Both the position numbers and the translations under genes were made by a program. Positions 1 through 9,000 of a stretch of 64,000 nt of DNA are shown here, one piece after another. The stretch comes from Pseudonocardia endophytica. GTDB taxonomy: Bacteria; Actinomycetota; Actinomycetes; Mycobacteriales; Pseudonocardiaceae. Under the pieces are notes generated by a model. That model was not told where the DNA came from, made no database searches, and saw only the letters and a program-made list of their open reading frames with translations. Every line of letters begins with the position of its first letter. The first letter of the stretch is position 1. The stretch lies in the NCBI RefSeq assembly GCF_004339565.1, contig NZ_SMFZ01000002.1, positions 2,356,001-2,420,000 of the forward strand. The letters run 5' to 3'.

Positions 1-1
1 T

Positions 2-382
2 GGTCAGGGTGCGTCGACCGAGACGCTGAACGCGATCATGAAGGCGTTCAACACGCACGACCTGGACGCGATCATGGAGTTCTTCGACGACGACTGCACG
101 TTCGAGACGTCGAAGGGCCCCGAGCCGCACGGCCAGCGGCTCGTCGGCAAGCAGGCGGTGCGCGACGGCCTGGCCGCGCGGTTCGAGGCCATCCCGGACG
201 TGCAGTACGACGCCGACCGCCACTGGTTCTCGGCCGACGGGGACCGGGCCGTCTCGGAGTGGCTCGTGCACGGCACGACGACCGGTGGCGTGACGATCGC
301 GGCGCGCGGCTGCGACCTCTGGGAGTTCCGCGGCGAGAAGATCGCGCGCAAGGACAGCTACTGGAAAATCGTCGAGGCATAG
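2..382 (+). CDS. SnoaL-like (NTF2-fold) protein, 5' end cut by window
   Basis: The reading frame is open from base 2 with SnoaL-like sequence already present (ETLNAIMKAFNTHDLDAIMEFF), so the true start probably lies before the window; an internal ATG at 38 is too late to give a whole fold. The rest shows the small alpha+beta barrel pattern of NTF2/SnoaL proteins, including a C-terminal WEFRGEKIARKDSYWKI strand pair. Such proteins act as small-molecule cyclases, isomerases or hydrolases, but the fold alone does not give the reaction. An AraC-type regulator follows 38 bases later on the same strand. Confidence 0.8.
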   Translation, partial: GQGASTETLNAIMKAFNTHDLDAIMEFFDDDCTFETSKGPEPHGQRLVGKQAVRDGLAARFEAIPDVQYDADRHWFSADGDRAVSEWLVHGTTTGGVTIAARGCDLWEFRGEKIARKDSYWKIVEA

Positions 383-420
383 GCGACCATTCAGACCCCA
401 CCACGAAGGAGCCGGCAGCG

Positions 421-1407
421 GTGACCGCCTTCAACCCACTCGAGTTCCGGATCTCCCCGGGAGATCTGGTCGCCGAGATCAAGTCGAAGTGCCCGAAGAT
501 CGGGACGAACGACGGCCTCTGGCCCGGTCTCACGATGTACCGGTTCGACGGGCCCGCCGCGCCGATGTGGGAGGAGGTCCGCGAGCTGCACCTGTGCGTG
601 ATCGCGCAGGGCCGCAAGTGCGTCACCACGGACGGCGTCAAGACCTACTACGACCCGCTGACGTACTTCGCGATCCAGGACAGCGTGCCGTTCCGGACCG
701 AGATCGTCGAGGCCAGCCGGGCCAAGCCCTTCCTGTCGTTCGGCCTGCAGCTCGACCACGAGCTGGTGCGCCAGGTGTCGTCGGACATCATCCTGGAGCG
801 CCGGACCACGGCTTTCACCACCGCGCCGCGGGTCTCGGCGCAGGGGCAGGCGAAGCACTCGTTCGTCTCGGCACTGGACCGCGACATGATGGACGCGATC
901 CTGCGCTTCCTGCGCGCGATCTCCAACGGCGCCGACCGGCGGGTGCTGGCGCCGGTCTACCTCAAGGAGATCGTGTACCGGGCGCTGCAGGCCGAGCAGT
1001 ACGAGCGGCTGATCGCACGGGCAGCGAGCGAGAGCAAGAGCAACCCGGTCAGCGCGATCATCGCCTACGTGAACGAGCACCTCGCCGAGCCGCTGTCGGT
1101 GAGCGACCTCGCCGAGCGCGCGTTCATGAGTCCGTCGGCGTTCTCGCACCTGTTCCGGGACGTGGCCGGCCGCTCGCCGTACCAGTTCATCAAGGAGATG
1201 CGGCTGACGAAGGCTCGCGAGCTGCTGATCGAGAACGAGTCCAGCATCACGTCGATCTCGAAGTCGGTCGGCTACCGCAGCACCTCCCACTTCATCAACG
1301 AGTTCCGCGACCGCTACGGCATGACGCCCCGCGCGTGCAGCGAGGCGCTCGCCGGGCGGGACGGCGGGCAGGACGACGACGTGGTGGATCAGCGGCACGC
1401 GAGGTAG
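421..1407 (+). CDS. AraC-family transcriptional regulator
   Basis: A 328-residue protein. The N-terminal two thirds resemble the AraC_N ligand-binding region (ELHLCVIAQGRKCV ... DPLTYFAIQDSVPFRTEI). The last ~110 residues are a double helix-turn-helix of the AraC type (LSVSDLAERAFMSPSAFSHLFRDVAGRSP and ITSISKSVGYRSTSHFINEFRDRYGMTPR). I chose the GTG at 421 because AAGGAG lies just upstream and the protein then begins at the usual family position. It is probably a ligand-responsive activator of nearby catabolic genes; its target is unknown. The 155 bases after it, up to the converging SDR, contain nothing I can name. Confidence 0.9.
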   Translation: MTAFNPLEFRISPGDLVAEIKSKCPKIGTNDGLWPGLTMYRFDGPAAPMWEEVRELHLCVIAQGRKCVTTDGVKTYYDPLTYFAIQDSVPFRTEIVEASRAKPFLSFGLQLDHELVRQVSSDIILERRTTAFTTAPRVSAQGQAKHSFVSALDRDMMDAILRFLRAISNGADRRVLAPVYLKEIVYRALQAEQYERLIARAASESKSNPVSAIIAYVNEHLAEPLSVSDLAERAFMSPSAFSHLFRDVAGRSPYQFIKEMRLTKARELLIENESSITSISKSVGYRSTSHFINEFRDRYGMTPRACSEALAGRDGGQDDDVVDQRHAR

Positions 1408-1562
1408 GCCGCGGTCGTCGATGCCGAGCGCGGTCCGGGCCCCGGGGTAAGGCTCCGCGCGCAGGTGGCCCGCGGCCCCGAACCTGAGCGTGCGGGGCGA
1501 CCCGGGCGACCAGCGCCTCTCGAGGTGATCACGGCCGGGGCGGGGAGACGCTGTCGAGTCGG

Positions 1563-2393
1563 TCAGGTCAGCAGATGGCCGGCATCGACCGGCATCGTCA
1601 CGCCGGTGACGTGGCGGCCGGAGTCGGACACCAGGTAGAGGACGGCCTCGGAGACGTCCTCGGGTTCGACGACCGGAACGGGAAGCAGGTTGCCCATGAG
1701 GTCGCCGAGCCGCGGGTGCTTGACGCCGTAGTCGCCCATGACCTGGTTGGCGACCATCGGTGTGTTCACGCCCGTGGGGTGGACGCTGTTCACGCGGATC
1801 CCGTGCGGGGCGAGGTCGGCGGCCGTGCAGCGCATCAGTCCGACGACGCCGTGCTTGCTGGCGGTGTAGGCGGTGAGCGCGATGTCGTTGTTCGCCGCGT
1901 ACTTCAGTCCCTGGGTGGACGAGGTCAGCACGACGGCGCCACCGTTGCCGGCCGCGACCAGGATCGGTGCGACCGCCTCGACGGTGTTCCAGACACCGGT
2001 CAGGTTCGTGGCGAGCGTCGTCTCCCAGACCCGGCGGCGCTCCGCCGGATCGGTCGGCTCGTCCAGCGTGATGGACAGGATCCCCGCGTTGGCCACGACG
2101 ATGTCGAGACGCCCGAGATCGGTGACCGCATCCTGCACGGCCGACGTCAGCGCGCCCAGGTCGCGGACGTCGACCTGCTTCGCGACGGCGCGGCGGTCAC
2201 GCTTCTCGACCTCGGCGACCGTCTCGTCGAGGTCGGCCCGGGTGGGCATCGGATAGTGGACGGTCTCGACGTCGGCGCAGAGGTCGATGGCGATCACGTC
2301 GGCGCCTTCGTCGGCCAGGCGCAGCGCGTGCGCCCTGCCTTGTCCGCGTGCCGCACCGGTCACCAGCGCAACCTTGCCCTCGACCCGTCCCAT
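1563..2393 (-). CDS. Mycofactocin-type short-chain dehydrogenase
   Basis: A 276-residue SDR. The start GKVALVTGAARGQGRAHALRLADEGADVIAIDLC and the end TGVTMPVDAGHLLT are typical of the SDR subfamily whose nicotinamide cofactor stays bound and is re-oxidised through mycofactocin (known members include carveol dehydrogenases). The glycine motif TGAARGQG, NAG, catalytic serines (TSST) and YTASK are all present. It probably oxidises a secondary alcohol to a ketone. It is divergent from the carboxyltransferase gene at 2566, with a putative TetR operator between them. Substrate is not predictable; no mycofactocin biosynthesis genes are in the window. Confidence 0.88.
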   Translation of the reverse strand: MGRVEGKVALVTGAARGQGRAHALRLADEGADVIAIDLCADVETVHYPMPTRADLDETVAEVEKRDRRAVAKQVDVRDLGALTSAVQDAVTDLGRLDIVVANAGILSITLDEPTDPAERRRVWETTLATNLTGVWNTVEAVAPILVAAGNGGAVVLTSSTQGLKYAANNDIALTAYTASKHGVVGLMRCTAADLAPHGIRVNSVHPTGVNTPMVANQVMGDYGVKHPRLGDLMGNLLPVPVVEPEDVSEAVLYLVSDSGRHVTGVTMPVDAGHLLT

Positions 2394-2423
2394 CGCCGAC
2401 TCCTCACGTCGTACTACCGGCTC

Positions 2424-2439
2424 AACCTATCGGTCGGTT
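2424..2439. promoter_or_regulatory. Putative TetR operator, site 1 (AACCTATCGGTCGGTT)
   Basis: This is a 16-bp imperfect dyad, AACC-N8-GGTT with a central CGG, 30 bases upstream of the SDR start and in the divergent promoter region shared with the gene at 2566. The same pattern recurs at 11974, 15683 and 18461, with weaker reverse-oriented copies at 11844 and 15592. A half-like copy (GACC-GGTCGGTA) begins at 2520. I infer a common repressor site; no binding data exist. Confidence 0.6.
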
Positions 2440-2565
2440 GGGAACCTAGCCGACACCCAGTATGGGCGCTAGAACTGCATTTCATTGACCACGATGCGAG
2501 GCGTATCTAGTGTTGAGTCGACCGGTCGGTAGAGACGCCGCGCGGCCGTGGCGAGGAGTTCAACG

Positions 2566-4047
2566 GTGCACATCGAGTTCGTCGATCAGACGTTGCGAGA
2601 CGGCCAGCAGAGCCACTGGGGCATGCGCATGCGCGCCTACGAGGCCGCCCGAGCGCTGCCGCACATCGCGCGCACCGGCTTCCGCGTGGTCGACCTGACC
2701 GGAGCCGGCATGTTCACGGTGCTGCTCCGCGAGTACGCCGACGACCCGTGGGCCACGACCGACTTTCTCGTGGACGGGCTGCGCGGCAACGAGCTCCGCT
2801 CGGGCCTGCGCACGATCAGCGTGATCGGGTTCGCCCACACACCGGAGTGCATCATCGACCTGTGGGCGCAGACGCTGATCAAGCACGGCGTCACCAGCTT
2901 CTGGCTCTACGACTGCCTGTTCGACCTGCCGACCATGCGCAGGCTCTCCGACGTGATCACCGCGGCCGGCGGCACCGCGGTCCCGGCGGTGATGTACGGG
3001 CTGACCGGCGTGCACGACGACGCGTTCTTCGCCGACAAGGCAGCGGAGATGGCGTCGTGGCCGGGCACGCGGACGCTCTACGTCGAGGACGCGGCCGGGG
3101 TGCTCACCCCGGAACGGGCCAGGACCCTGCTACCGGCCATCCGGACCGCGACCGGCTCGATCCCGCTCGAACTGCACTGCCACGCCACGACGGGCCTCGC
3201 CGAGCACAACTACATCGAGGGTCTCAACGCCGGTTTCACCTGGCTGCACACGGCGTCGCGGCCGATGGCCAACGGGGTGTCACTGCCCTCGACGGAGAGC
3301 ATGGCGACCATCGTCCAGGCCTTGGGACACACCCATTCGCTGGACGCCTCGCAGTTCGCGCCGGTCGCGGAGAACTTCGCGCGGGCCGCACGCGCGGAAG
3401 GGCGCCCGCTCGGGCAGGTCGCGGAGTACGACCCGCGGGTCTACGACCACCAGGTCCCGGGCGGGATGATGGGGACCTTGCGCAACCAGCTGGCGACGCA
3501 CGGGATGACGGAGCGGCTGCCGCAGGTGCTCGACGAGATTCCGCGGGTGCGGCGCGAGCTCGGCGAGCCGATCATGGCGACCCCCTTCTCCCAGTTCGTG
3601 GGGATCCAGGCGGTGCTGAACGTCGTGACCGGCGACCGCTACTCGATGGTGCCCGACGAGGTCGTGCACTACGTCCTCGGCCATTACGGGCCAGTGGCCG
3701 CGCCGGTCGACGACGAGGTTCGCGACCGTGTGCTCTCCGGCCCGCAGGCCGCGAAGATCGGTGCGTGGGAACGGCCCCGGCCGTCGTTGGCCGAGGTGCG
3801 GGCCCGATACGCGCCCGGGATGAGTGACGAGGAGCTGCTGCTGCGGTTCATGACGTCCGACGAGGAGGTCGACCGGATGCTGGCGGCCGGACCGATCCGC
3901 ACCGACCCGCGGTGGGCGGCCTCGACGATCGTGTCCGAGGTCGAGGACCTGATCGCCGAACGCCCGTCGTTGACGTCGGTCGACATCAGCCGTCCCGGCC
4001 TGTCGGTGCGTCTTCGGCGGGCGTCGACCGGCGCGGACACGCCGTAG
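2566..4047 (+). CDS. Pyruvate-carboxylase-like carboxyltransferase (HMGL-like TIM barrel), paralogue 1
   Basis: A 493-residue protein of the HMGL-like/pyruvate carboxylase carboxyltransferase family. Visible motifs are DQTLRDGQQS at residues 7-16, the metal-binding HCH at 204-206 inside LELHCHATTG, and the QVPGGMMGTLRNQL segment typical of carboxyltransferases that take carboxyl groups from biotin to a keto substrate. The lysine that is carbamylated in transcarboxylase 5S and pyruvate carboxylase (KDMAG) appears as Glu174 (VEDAAG). It has no biotin carboxylase or biotinyl domain of its own. The GTG at 2566 follows GAGGAG by about 8 bases and matches the start of the paralogue at 7531-9000; an upstream GTG at 2548 is less likely. 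Confidence 0.85.
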   Translation: MHIEFVDQTLRDGQQSHWGMRMRAYEAARALPHIARTGFRVVDLTGAGMFTVLLREYADDPWATTDFLVDGLRGNELRSGLRTISVIGFAHTPECIIDLWAQTLIKHGVTSFWLYDCLFDLPTMRRLSDVITAAGGTAVPAVMYGLTGVHDDAFFADKAAEMASWPGTRTLYVEDAAGVLTPERARTLLPAIRTATGSIPLELHCHATTGLAEHNYIEGLNAGFTWLHTASRPMANGVSLPSTESMATIVQALGHTHSLDASQFAPVAENFARAARAEGRPLGQVAEYDPRVYDHQVPGGMMGTLRNQLATHGMTERLPQVLDEIPRVRRELGEPIMATPFSQFVGIQAVLNVVTGDRYSMVPDEVVHYVLGHYGPVAAPVDDEVRDRVLSGPQAAKIGAWERPRPSLAEVRARYAPGMSDEELLLRFMTSDEEVDRMLAAGPIRTDPRWAASTIVSEVEDLIAERPSLTSVDISRPGLSVRLRRASTGADTP

Positions 4048-4110
4048 GAGCACTGTCCCGGCCGACGTTCCACGGACGTCACCGCTTCCGGCCAGGGCGT
4101 TCGCGGTCGG

Positions 4111-4971
4111 TCAGGCCGTGAAGGCGAGCGGCCGTATCGGAGACCCGGTTCCGCCCTTGATCCGCAGTGCCGAGGCGACGAAGAAGAACCCGTCGTGCAC
4201 GCGGTCGGCGGCGAGGTTCTCGAGGTCGACCGACTCCATGATCGGGATCGCGGAGTGGACCAGCAGCTGGACGTGCACGTCGAGTGCGGGGACCGTCCAG
4301 TGCGGCTTGTGCTCGAAGCTCGCGGTGTCGCCGCCGACGGCGCGCACACCCCGGTCGGCGAGCCACCGAGCACCGGACACGTCGAGGCCGGGGAGCCCGA
4401 CGCCCACACCGAGATAGCGCTCCGGCTCGGTCCAGTACTTCATGTAGCCGGTGCGCAGCAACACGATCGATCCCGGCCGGGGCGCCTCGCGGTCGGCGAA
4501 CCAGCGTTCGAGTTCCGTGGCACCGATCCCGTCGGCGTGGGTGAGCTCGCGTCCGAACAGCTCCTCACCGTCGACGAGATGGCCGGGCCCCACCAGCGGG
4601 GGCAGCTCCTCGACCGAGCCCTCGGCGACCCCCTCGGTCCAGGACTGGTTGTCCATGATGTCGCGCTGGCCGGCGATGCAGCCGTCCAGGGAGATGTGGC
4701 CGAGCGCGTCGACGTGGGTCCCGCAATGGCCCGGCATGGTCAACAGCTCCATCGCCGAGGAGATGCCGCCCGGATAGTTGTGCTCGCCGTGCTTCTTGAC
4801 CAGGGCATAGGAGAACGGAGGATGCGCGGCGTGGTGGGTCATACCGTGTTCCATGCGCACCGCGAGGTCATAGGCGCGGGAGGTTCCCGACCCGGCCGAG
4901 GGCCAGCTCGTCGGGCCTTCCCAGACGCCGCCGCCCCAGGTGCCGGGCGGGTTCGTGTCGGTCACGGTCAT
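4111..4971 (-). CDS. Cyclase-family metal-dependent hydrolase 1
   Basis: A 286-residue protein of the 'cyclase' superfamily (relatives include kynurenine formamidase). The metal-binding motif appears as MPGHCGTHVDALGHISLDG, and GSIVLLRTGYMKYW and GLPGLDVSGARWL are family-typical. Such enzymes usually open amide or ester rings by hydrolysis. It is the last gene of the minus-strand operon starting near 11.8 kb, 53 bases after its relative. It converges with the carboxyltransferase at 4047. I infer hydrolysis of a cyclic or carboxylated intermediate; the substrate is unknown. Confidence 0.85.
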   Translation of the reverse strand: MTVTDTNPPGTWGGGVWEGPTSWPSAGSGTSRAYDLAVRMEHGMTHHAAHPPFSYALVKKHGEHNYPGGISSAMELLTMPGHCGTHVDALGHISLDGCIAGQRDIMDNQSWTEGVAEGSVEELPPLVGPGHLVDGEELFGRELTHADGIGATELERWFADREAPRPGSIVLLRTGYMKYWTEPERYLGVGVGLPGLDVSGARWLADRGVRAVGGDTASFEHKPHWTVPALDVHVQLLVHSAIPIMESVDLENLAADRVHDGFFFVASALRIKGGTGSPIRPLAFTA

Positions 4972-5024
4972 GACGGCTCTCCTTCGTCGGAAGCCTCGGG
5001 CGTGATGGTCGGCGGTGCCCGGGG

Positions 5025-5951
5025 TCAGAGCAGGGCGATGGCGTTGGCCGGTGAGCTGACCCCGCCGGGGATCGGCAGCGGGGAGGCGACGAACAGGAAC
5101 TCGGCGCGCGCCTGCGCCCGGCAGGCGGCGGCGAGCGCGTCGAGGTCGAGTAGTTCGGCGAGGGCGAAGCCGAGCGAGGGGATCAGCCGGCGATGAAGCG
5201 AGCCGTCCTCACGCGTGCCGGGACCGCGCTCGACGGCGGGGTTGTCCGCCGCCACCGCGGCGACTCCGGTGTCCCACAGGAACCGGGCCGTCGACTCGGC
5301 CCCGGAGAGACCGGTCCATGACGTCACCGCGGCCGTCATGTCGTCGCCGGCGGCCGCCCGGCGCCGGTACTCGGCGATCCAACCGAACCGCAGGCACAGG
5401 ATGTCTCCGCGGCGGATCTCCACGCCTGCCTCGCGGGCGGCCGCACCGAGCTCGTCGGGGGTGACCGGGTCGCCGGCGAACGGGTCGTAGGGCGTGCCGG
5501 TGCGCTCGCGGTGCGCGGGGATGTCGAGGAGAACCCCGCGACCGACGATCCCCCGGGCGGCCCAGTGGTGCATCCCGAGCCGCTCCGAGGCCGCGGCCTG
5601 GTCGGTGACACCGCTGAACCAGCCGTGTTCCCGGGCGCGGACGTGTCCGAGCCCGTCCCACTGCGAGGACGCCTGCGGGTTGAAGGCGTCCAGGGTGTCC
5701 TCGAAGGTGTTCCGGTCGTGGGCGACGACGTCGTGGGCCGTGGCGGCTCGCCCGAACAGCGGTGGGTCGAACGTGTCGAGGGGCAGGTTGAGCGGGAACA
5801 CCTGACCGGTCCGCACCAGCCCGGCCGCCCGGATCACGTGCTCGGGGGCCAGCCGCGACAGCGTTCCGAGCTCGGCCGGCAGGACGTCCCAGGCGTGGCG
5901 CACACCGAGTTCCGCGAGCTGTGGCAGCTCGTCGTAGCGGGGTTCGGTCAT
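5025..5951 (-). CDS. Cyclase-family metal-dependent hydrolase 2
   Basis: A 308-residue member of the same broad family as its downstream neighbour, but of the longer type with the SSQWDGLGHVRARE metal-binding region, followed by RGVLLDIPAH, GDILCLRFGWIAEY and GVAAVAADNPAVE. The start codon overlaps the acyl-CoA ligase stop by four bases (ATGA), so the two are translationally coupled. Two divergent hydrolases of this family in one operon suggest two successive hydrolysis steps or two substrate ranges. Confidence 0.83.
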   Translation of the reverse strand: MTEPRYDELPQLAELGVRHAWDVLPAELGTLSRLAPEHVIRAAGLVRTGQVFPLNLPLDTFDPPLFGRAATAHDVVAHDRNTFEDTLDAFNPQASSQWDGLGHVRAREHGWFSGVTDQAAASERLGMHHWAARGIVGRGVLLDIPAHRERTGTPYDPFAGDPVTPDELGAAAREAGVEIRRGDILCLRFGWIAEYRRRAAAGDDMTAAVTSWTGLSGAESTARFLWDTGVAAVAADNPAVERGPGTREDGSLHRRLIPSLGFALAELLDLDALAAACRAQARAEFLFVASPLPIPGGVSSPANAIALL

Positions 5952-7534
5952 CGCACGGTCTCCCGGCGGGTCTCGCGGTCCCATGCCGCTCCGACGCCCT
6001 CCTGGCGCAGCACGTACTTCTGGATCCGGCCGGTCTCGGTGCGGGGGAACTCCGCGCGGAACTCGACGTAGCGGGGCACCTCGTGCTCGGCGAGACGTTC
6101 CCGGGCCCAGCCGACGATGTCCGCCGGTGAAGGCTCGGTTCCCGGTCGCGCCACGACCAGGATCTTGACGTCGTCCTCGCCGAGCTCGGAGGCCACCGCG
6201 ACCGCGGCGGCCTCGAGCACGTCGGGGTGCGCGGTGATCGCCTTCTCCACCAGGAACGAGGACACGTTCTCCCCGCGCCGGCGGATCGTGTCCTTGATCC
6301 GGTCGACGAACACGTGGTAGCCGTCCTCGCGCCGGTAACCGGCGTCGCCGGTGTGGAACCATCCGCCGCGCATCGCCTCGGCGGTCTTGTCCGGCTCCCG
6401 GAAGTACCCGGTCATGTACGCGCCGGGGACGTGCGAGCGGGTGATGATCTCGCCGACCACCCCGGCCGGGCACTCCCGGCCCTCCGGGTCGACGATCCGG
6501 ACCTCGTTGTGGTCCAGCGCGATCCCGATCGTCCCCGACCGGGTGTCGGCGACCGGGTTCTTGCACGCCATCGTCCCGGTCTCGGTCAGCCCGTACCCCT
6601 CCACGATCTGCAGGCCGAACCGGCGCTCCAGGGGGCGGTGCAGCGCTTCCGGCACCGGGGCCGCGGCCATGAACCGCAGCCGGTTGCGCCGCTCCACGTC
6701 GTCGGCGGGCCGCTTGTCCATCAGCGCGAGCATCGACCCGAGCAGGTTGGTGATCGTGGCGCCGGACTCGTCGATCCAGGTCCAGAACCGCGACAGCGAG
6801 AACCGTCCGTTGAGCGCGACCGAGGCACCCGCCACCAGGGCGGGCATCACGGTGCACTGCTGGGCGTTGCAGTGGAACAGCGGCAGGCAGGTGTGCAGCA
6901 CGTCGTCGGCGCCGAGGCCGTAGTGGCCGACGAAGTAGCGGCCGGTGTTGAGGTAGCTGGTGTGCGAGAGCACGACACCCTTCGGTGGCCCTGTCGTCCC
7001 CGACGTGTAGATGATCGACATCGCGTCCAGCGGTCCGGGTTCGACCGGGTCGGCCACCCCCGGCTGCAGCAGGTCGGCCACCGGGACCGCACCGGAGTCG
7101 CCGGAGTCGTCGGGGTCGTCGGAGTCGCCGGCCACGACACGCCAGACGAGGTCGGGTAGCGGGTCGATCCGGTCGAGACCGGCCGTCAGAGCGGCGTCGA
7201 CGACGATGCCGACGGCGCCGGAGTGCTCCAGCGTGTAGTGCAGCCCCTCGCCGACCGAGGAGGCGTTCACCGGCACCGAGACCGCGCCGGCGCGGGCGAT
7301 GCCGAAGAACACGTAGAGGAACTCCAGCGAGTTCGTCATCAGCATCGCCACCCGGTCCCCGGGCCGGACGCCGGTGCGCTGCAGCCAGGCCGCGACGTGA
7401 CCGGCTCGGTCACGCAGCTCGGCGTAGCTGCAGGTGGTTCCCTCGAAGGTCACGAACACGCGGTCGGGGTGCTCGGCGGCGCGAGCCTCGATCAGCGCCG
7501 GGACCGAGTCGGCGGGCAGCATGATCCCGGTCAT
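5948..7534 (-). CDS. Acyl-CoA ligase (class I adenylate-forming enzyme)
   Basis: A 528-residue AMP-dependent synthetase. The ATP-binding signature IIYTSGTTGPPKGVV, the VEGYGLTETG motif, the GWFHTGDAGYRREDGYHVFVDR hinge region and the C-terminal GENVSS/EVPRYVEF segment are all visible. It should activate a carboxylic acid to its CoA thioester. It lies directly after the carboxyltransferase (4-base overlap) and before hydrolase 2, so its substrate is likely the acid made by the preceding carboxylation or ring-opening steps. Confidence 0.9.
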   Translation of the reverse strand: MTGIMLPADSVPALIEARAAEHPDRVFVTFEGTTCSYAELRDRAGHVAAWLQRTGVRPGDRVAMLMTNSLEFLYVFFGIARAGAVSVPVNASSVGEGLHYTLEHSGAVGIVVDAALTAGLDRIDPLPDLVWRVVAGDSDDPDDSGDSGAVPVADLLQPGVADPVEPGPLDAMSIIYTSGTTGPPKGVVLSHTSYLNTGRYFVGHYGLGADDVLHTCLPLFHCNAQQCTVMPALVAGASVALNGRFSLSRFWTWIDESGATITNLLGSMLALMDKRPADDVERRNRLRFMAAAPVPEALHRPLERRFGLQIVEGYGLTETGTMACKNPVADTRSGTIGIALDHNEVRIVDPEGRECPAGVVGEIITRSHVPGAYMTGYFREPDKTAEAMRGGWFHTGDAGYRREDGYHVFVDRIKDTIRRRGENVSSFLVEKAITAHPDVLEAAAVAVASELGEDDVKILVVARPGTEPSPADIVGWARERLAEHEVPRYVEFRAEFPRTETGRIQKYVLRQEGVGAAWDRETRRETVR

Positions 7535-9000
7535 GAGCCGCTCCGGGCCAGCCGTACCTCGAGGCCGGGACGCGACACGTGCAGAGACGTGACCGACCGG
7601 GTCTCGGCGATCAGGTCGACCACCTCGTTGACGATCGCGTTCGCCGAGCGCCGGGGGTCGGTGCGGATCGGCCCAGCGGCCTTCATCGTCTCGACTTCCT
7701 CGTCGGAGGTCATGTAGCGCAGCAACAGGTCCTCGTCGGAGATGCCGAGCGGGTAGGACCTGCGGATCTCCTCGATGGTCGGCTGCGGGCGCTCCCACTT
7801 CGCGAGTGTTCGGGCCCGTTCCCCGGAGAGGATCTTGTCCGCGACGTCCGGGTCCAGTGGGGAGGCCAGCGGTCCGTAGTGCTCGAGGGCGTAGTGCACG
7901 ACCTCGTCGGGCACCAGCTCGTAGCGGTCGCCTGCGACGATGTTGAGCACGGCCTGGATCCCGACGAACTGGGAGAACGGTGTCGCCATGATCGGGTGAC
8001 CGAGCTCCTCGCGGACCCTCGGGATCTCGGCCAGCACCTCGTCGAGTCGGTGGGCCATGCCGTGTGTGGCGAGCTGGTTCCGCAGGGTCCCGGTCATCCC
8101 ACCGGGGACCTGGTGCTGGTAGATGCGGGGGTCGTACTCGGCGGGCGCTCCGGGCTCGAACCCGGCGTCGCGGGCGGCCCAGACGAAGTTCTCCTCCACC
8201 GGCGCGAGCCGGTCGACGTCGAGACCGTGGGACAGGCCCAGGTGGTCGAGGATCGGCAGCATCCCCTCTGTGGAGGGCAGCGACGGCCCGTTGGCCATCG
8301 GCCGCGACGCCGTGTGCAGGATCGTGAACCCGGCCTCGAGCCCTTCGATGTAGTTGTGCTGGGCCAGCCCGGTGGTGGCGTGGCAGTGCAGCTCGAGGGG
8401 GATCGAGCCGGTCGCGGCCCGGATGGCCGGCAGCAGCGTGCGGGCCCGTTCCGGGGTCAACACGCCGGGGGCGTCCTCGACGTAGATCGATTCGACGCCG
8501 TCCCAGCCGGCGATCTCCTTGGCCCGGTCGGCGAAGAACGCGTCGTCGTGCACGCCGGTCAGCCCATACATGATCGACGGGACGGCCTGTCCGCCCGACT
8601 GGTTGATCACGTCGGCGAGGCGGCGCATGGTCGGCATGTCGTAGAGGCAGTCGTAGATCCAGAAGCTGGTGACGCCGTGCCTGATCAGCGTCCGGACCCA
8701 CAGGTCGATGATCGCGTCAGGTGCTTGCGCGAAGCCGATCACGGCGGTGGTTCGCATGCCCGCGCGCACGGTGTTGTTGGGCAGGTTGCGGACCAGGAAG
8801 TCGGTCGATGCCCATGGGTCGTCGGCGAACTCGCGCAGCAGCACGGTGAACATGCCGGGTCCGGTCAGGTCGACGACGCGGAACCCGGTCCTGTCGAGGT
8901 GGGGCAGCGCGTCGGCGGCCTGGTAGGCGCGCATGCGCAGGCCCCAGAGGCTCTGCTGGCCGTCCCGCAGCGTCTGGTCGACGAACTCGACGTCAGGCAT
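7531..9000 (-). CDS. Pyruvate-carboxylase-like carboxyltransferase, paralogue 2
   Basis: A 489-residue close paralogue of the protein at 2566-4047, nearly colinear throughout. It has DQTLRDGQQS near residue 8, LELHCHATTG, and QVPGGMTGTLRNQL. The usual carbamyl-lysine position is again glutamate (VEDAPG). It sits directly after the biotin carboxylase gene (8-base overlap), so it is the best candidate for the carboxyltransferase of a three-part biotin enzyme with the proteins at 8993 and 10422. The acceptor is probably an enolisable ketone or 2-oxo acid, by analogy with pyruvate carboxylase and transcarboxylase 5S. Confidence 0.87.
   Translation of the reverse strand: MPDVEFVDQTLRDGQQSLWGLRMRAYQAADALPHLDRTGFRVVDLTGPGMFTVLLREFADDPWASTDFLVRNLPNNTVRAGMRTTAVIGFAQAPDAIIDLWVRTLIRHGVTSFWIYDCLYDMPTMRRLADVINQSGGQAVPSIMYGLTGVHDDAFFADRAKEIAGWDGVESIYVEDAPGVLTPERARTLLPAIRAATGSIPLELHCHATTGLAQHNYIEGLEAGFTILHTASRPMANGPSLPSTEGMLPILDHLGLSHGLDVDRLAPVEENFVWAARDAGFEPGAPAEYDPRIYQHQVPGGMTGTLRNQLATHGMAHRLDEVLAEIPRVREELGHPIMATPFSQFVGIQAVLNIVAGDRYELVPDEVVHYALEHYGPLASPLDPDVADKILSGERARTLAKWERPQPTIEEIRRSYPLGISDEDLLLRYMTSDEEVETMKAAGPIRTDPRRSANAIVNEVVDLIAETRSVTSLHVSRPGLEVRLARSGS

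Noticed and set aside
391..1398. 335-codon minus-strand frame opposite the AraC gene
   Set aside because: GC-rich antisense frame with no recognisable family; the plus strand has an unmistakable AraC protein.
5025..6857. One long minus-strand frame spanning hydrolase 2 and part of the acyl-CoA ligase
   Set aside because: The first half in this frame is low-complexity Arg/Gly/Pro sequence antisense or out of frame to a clear ligase; the real gene starts at 5951 with a coupled ATGA.
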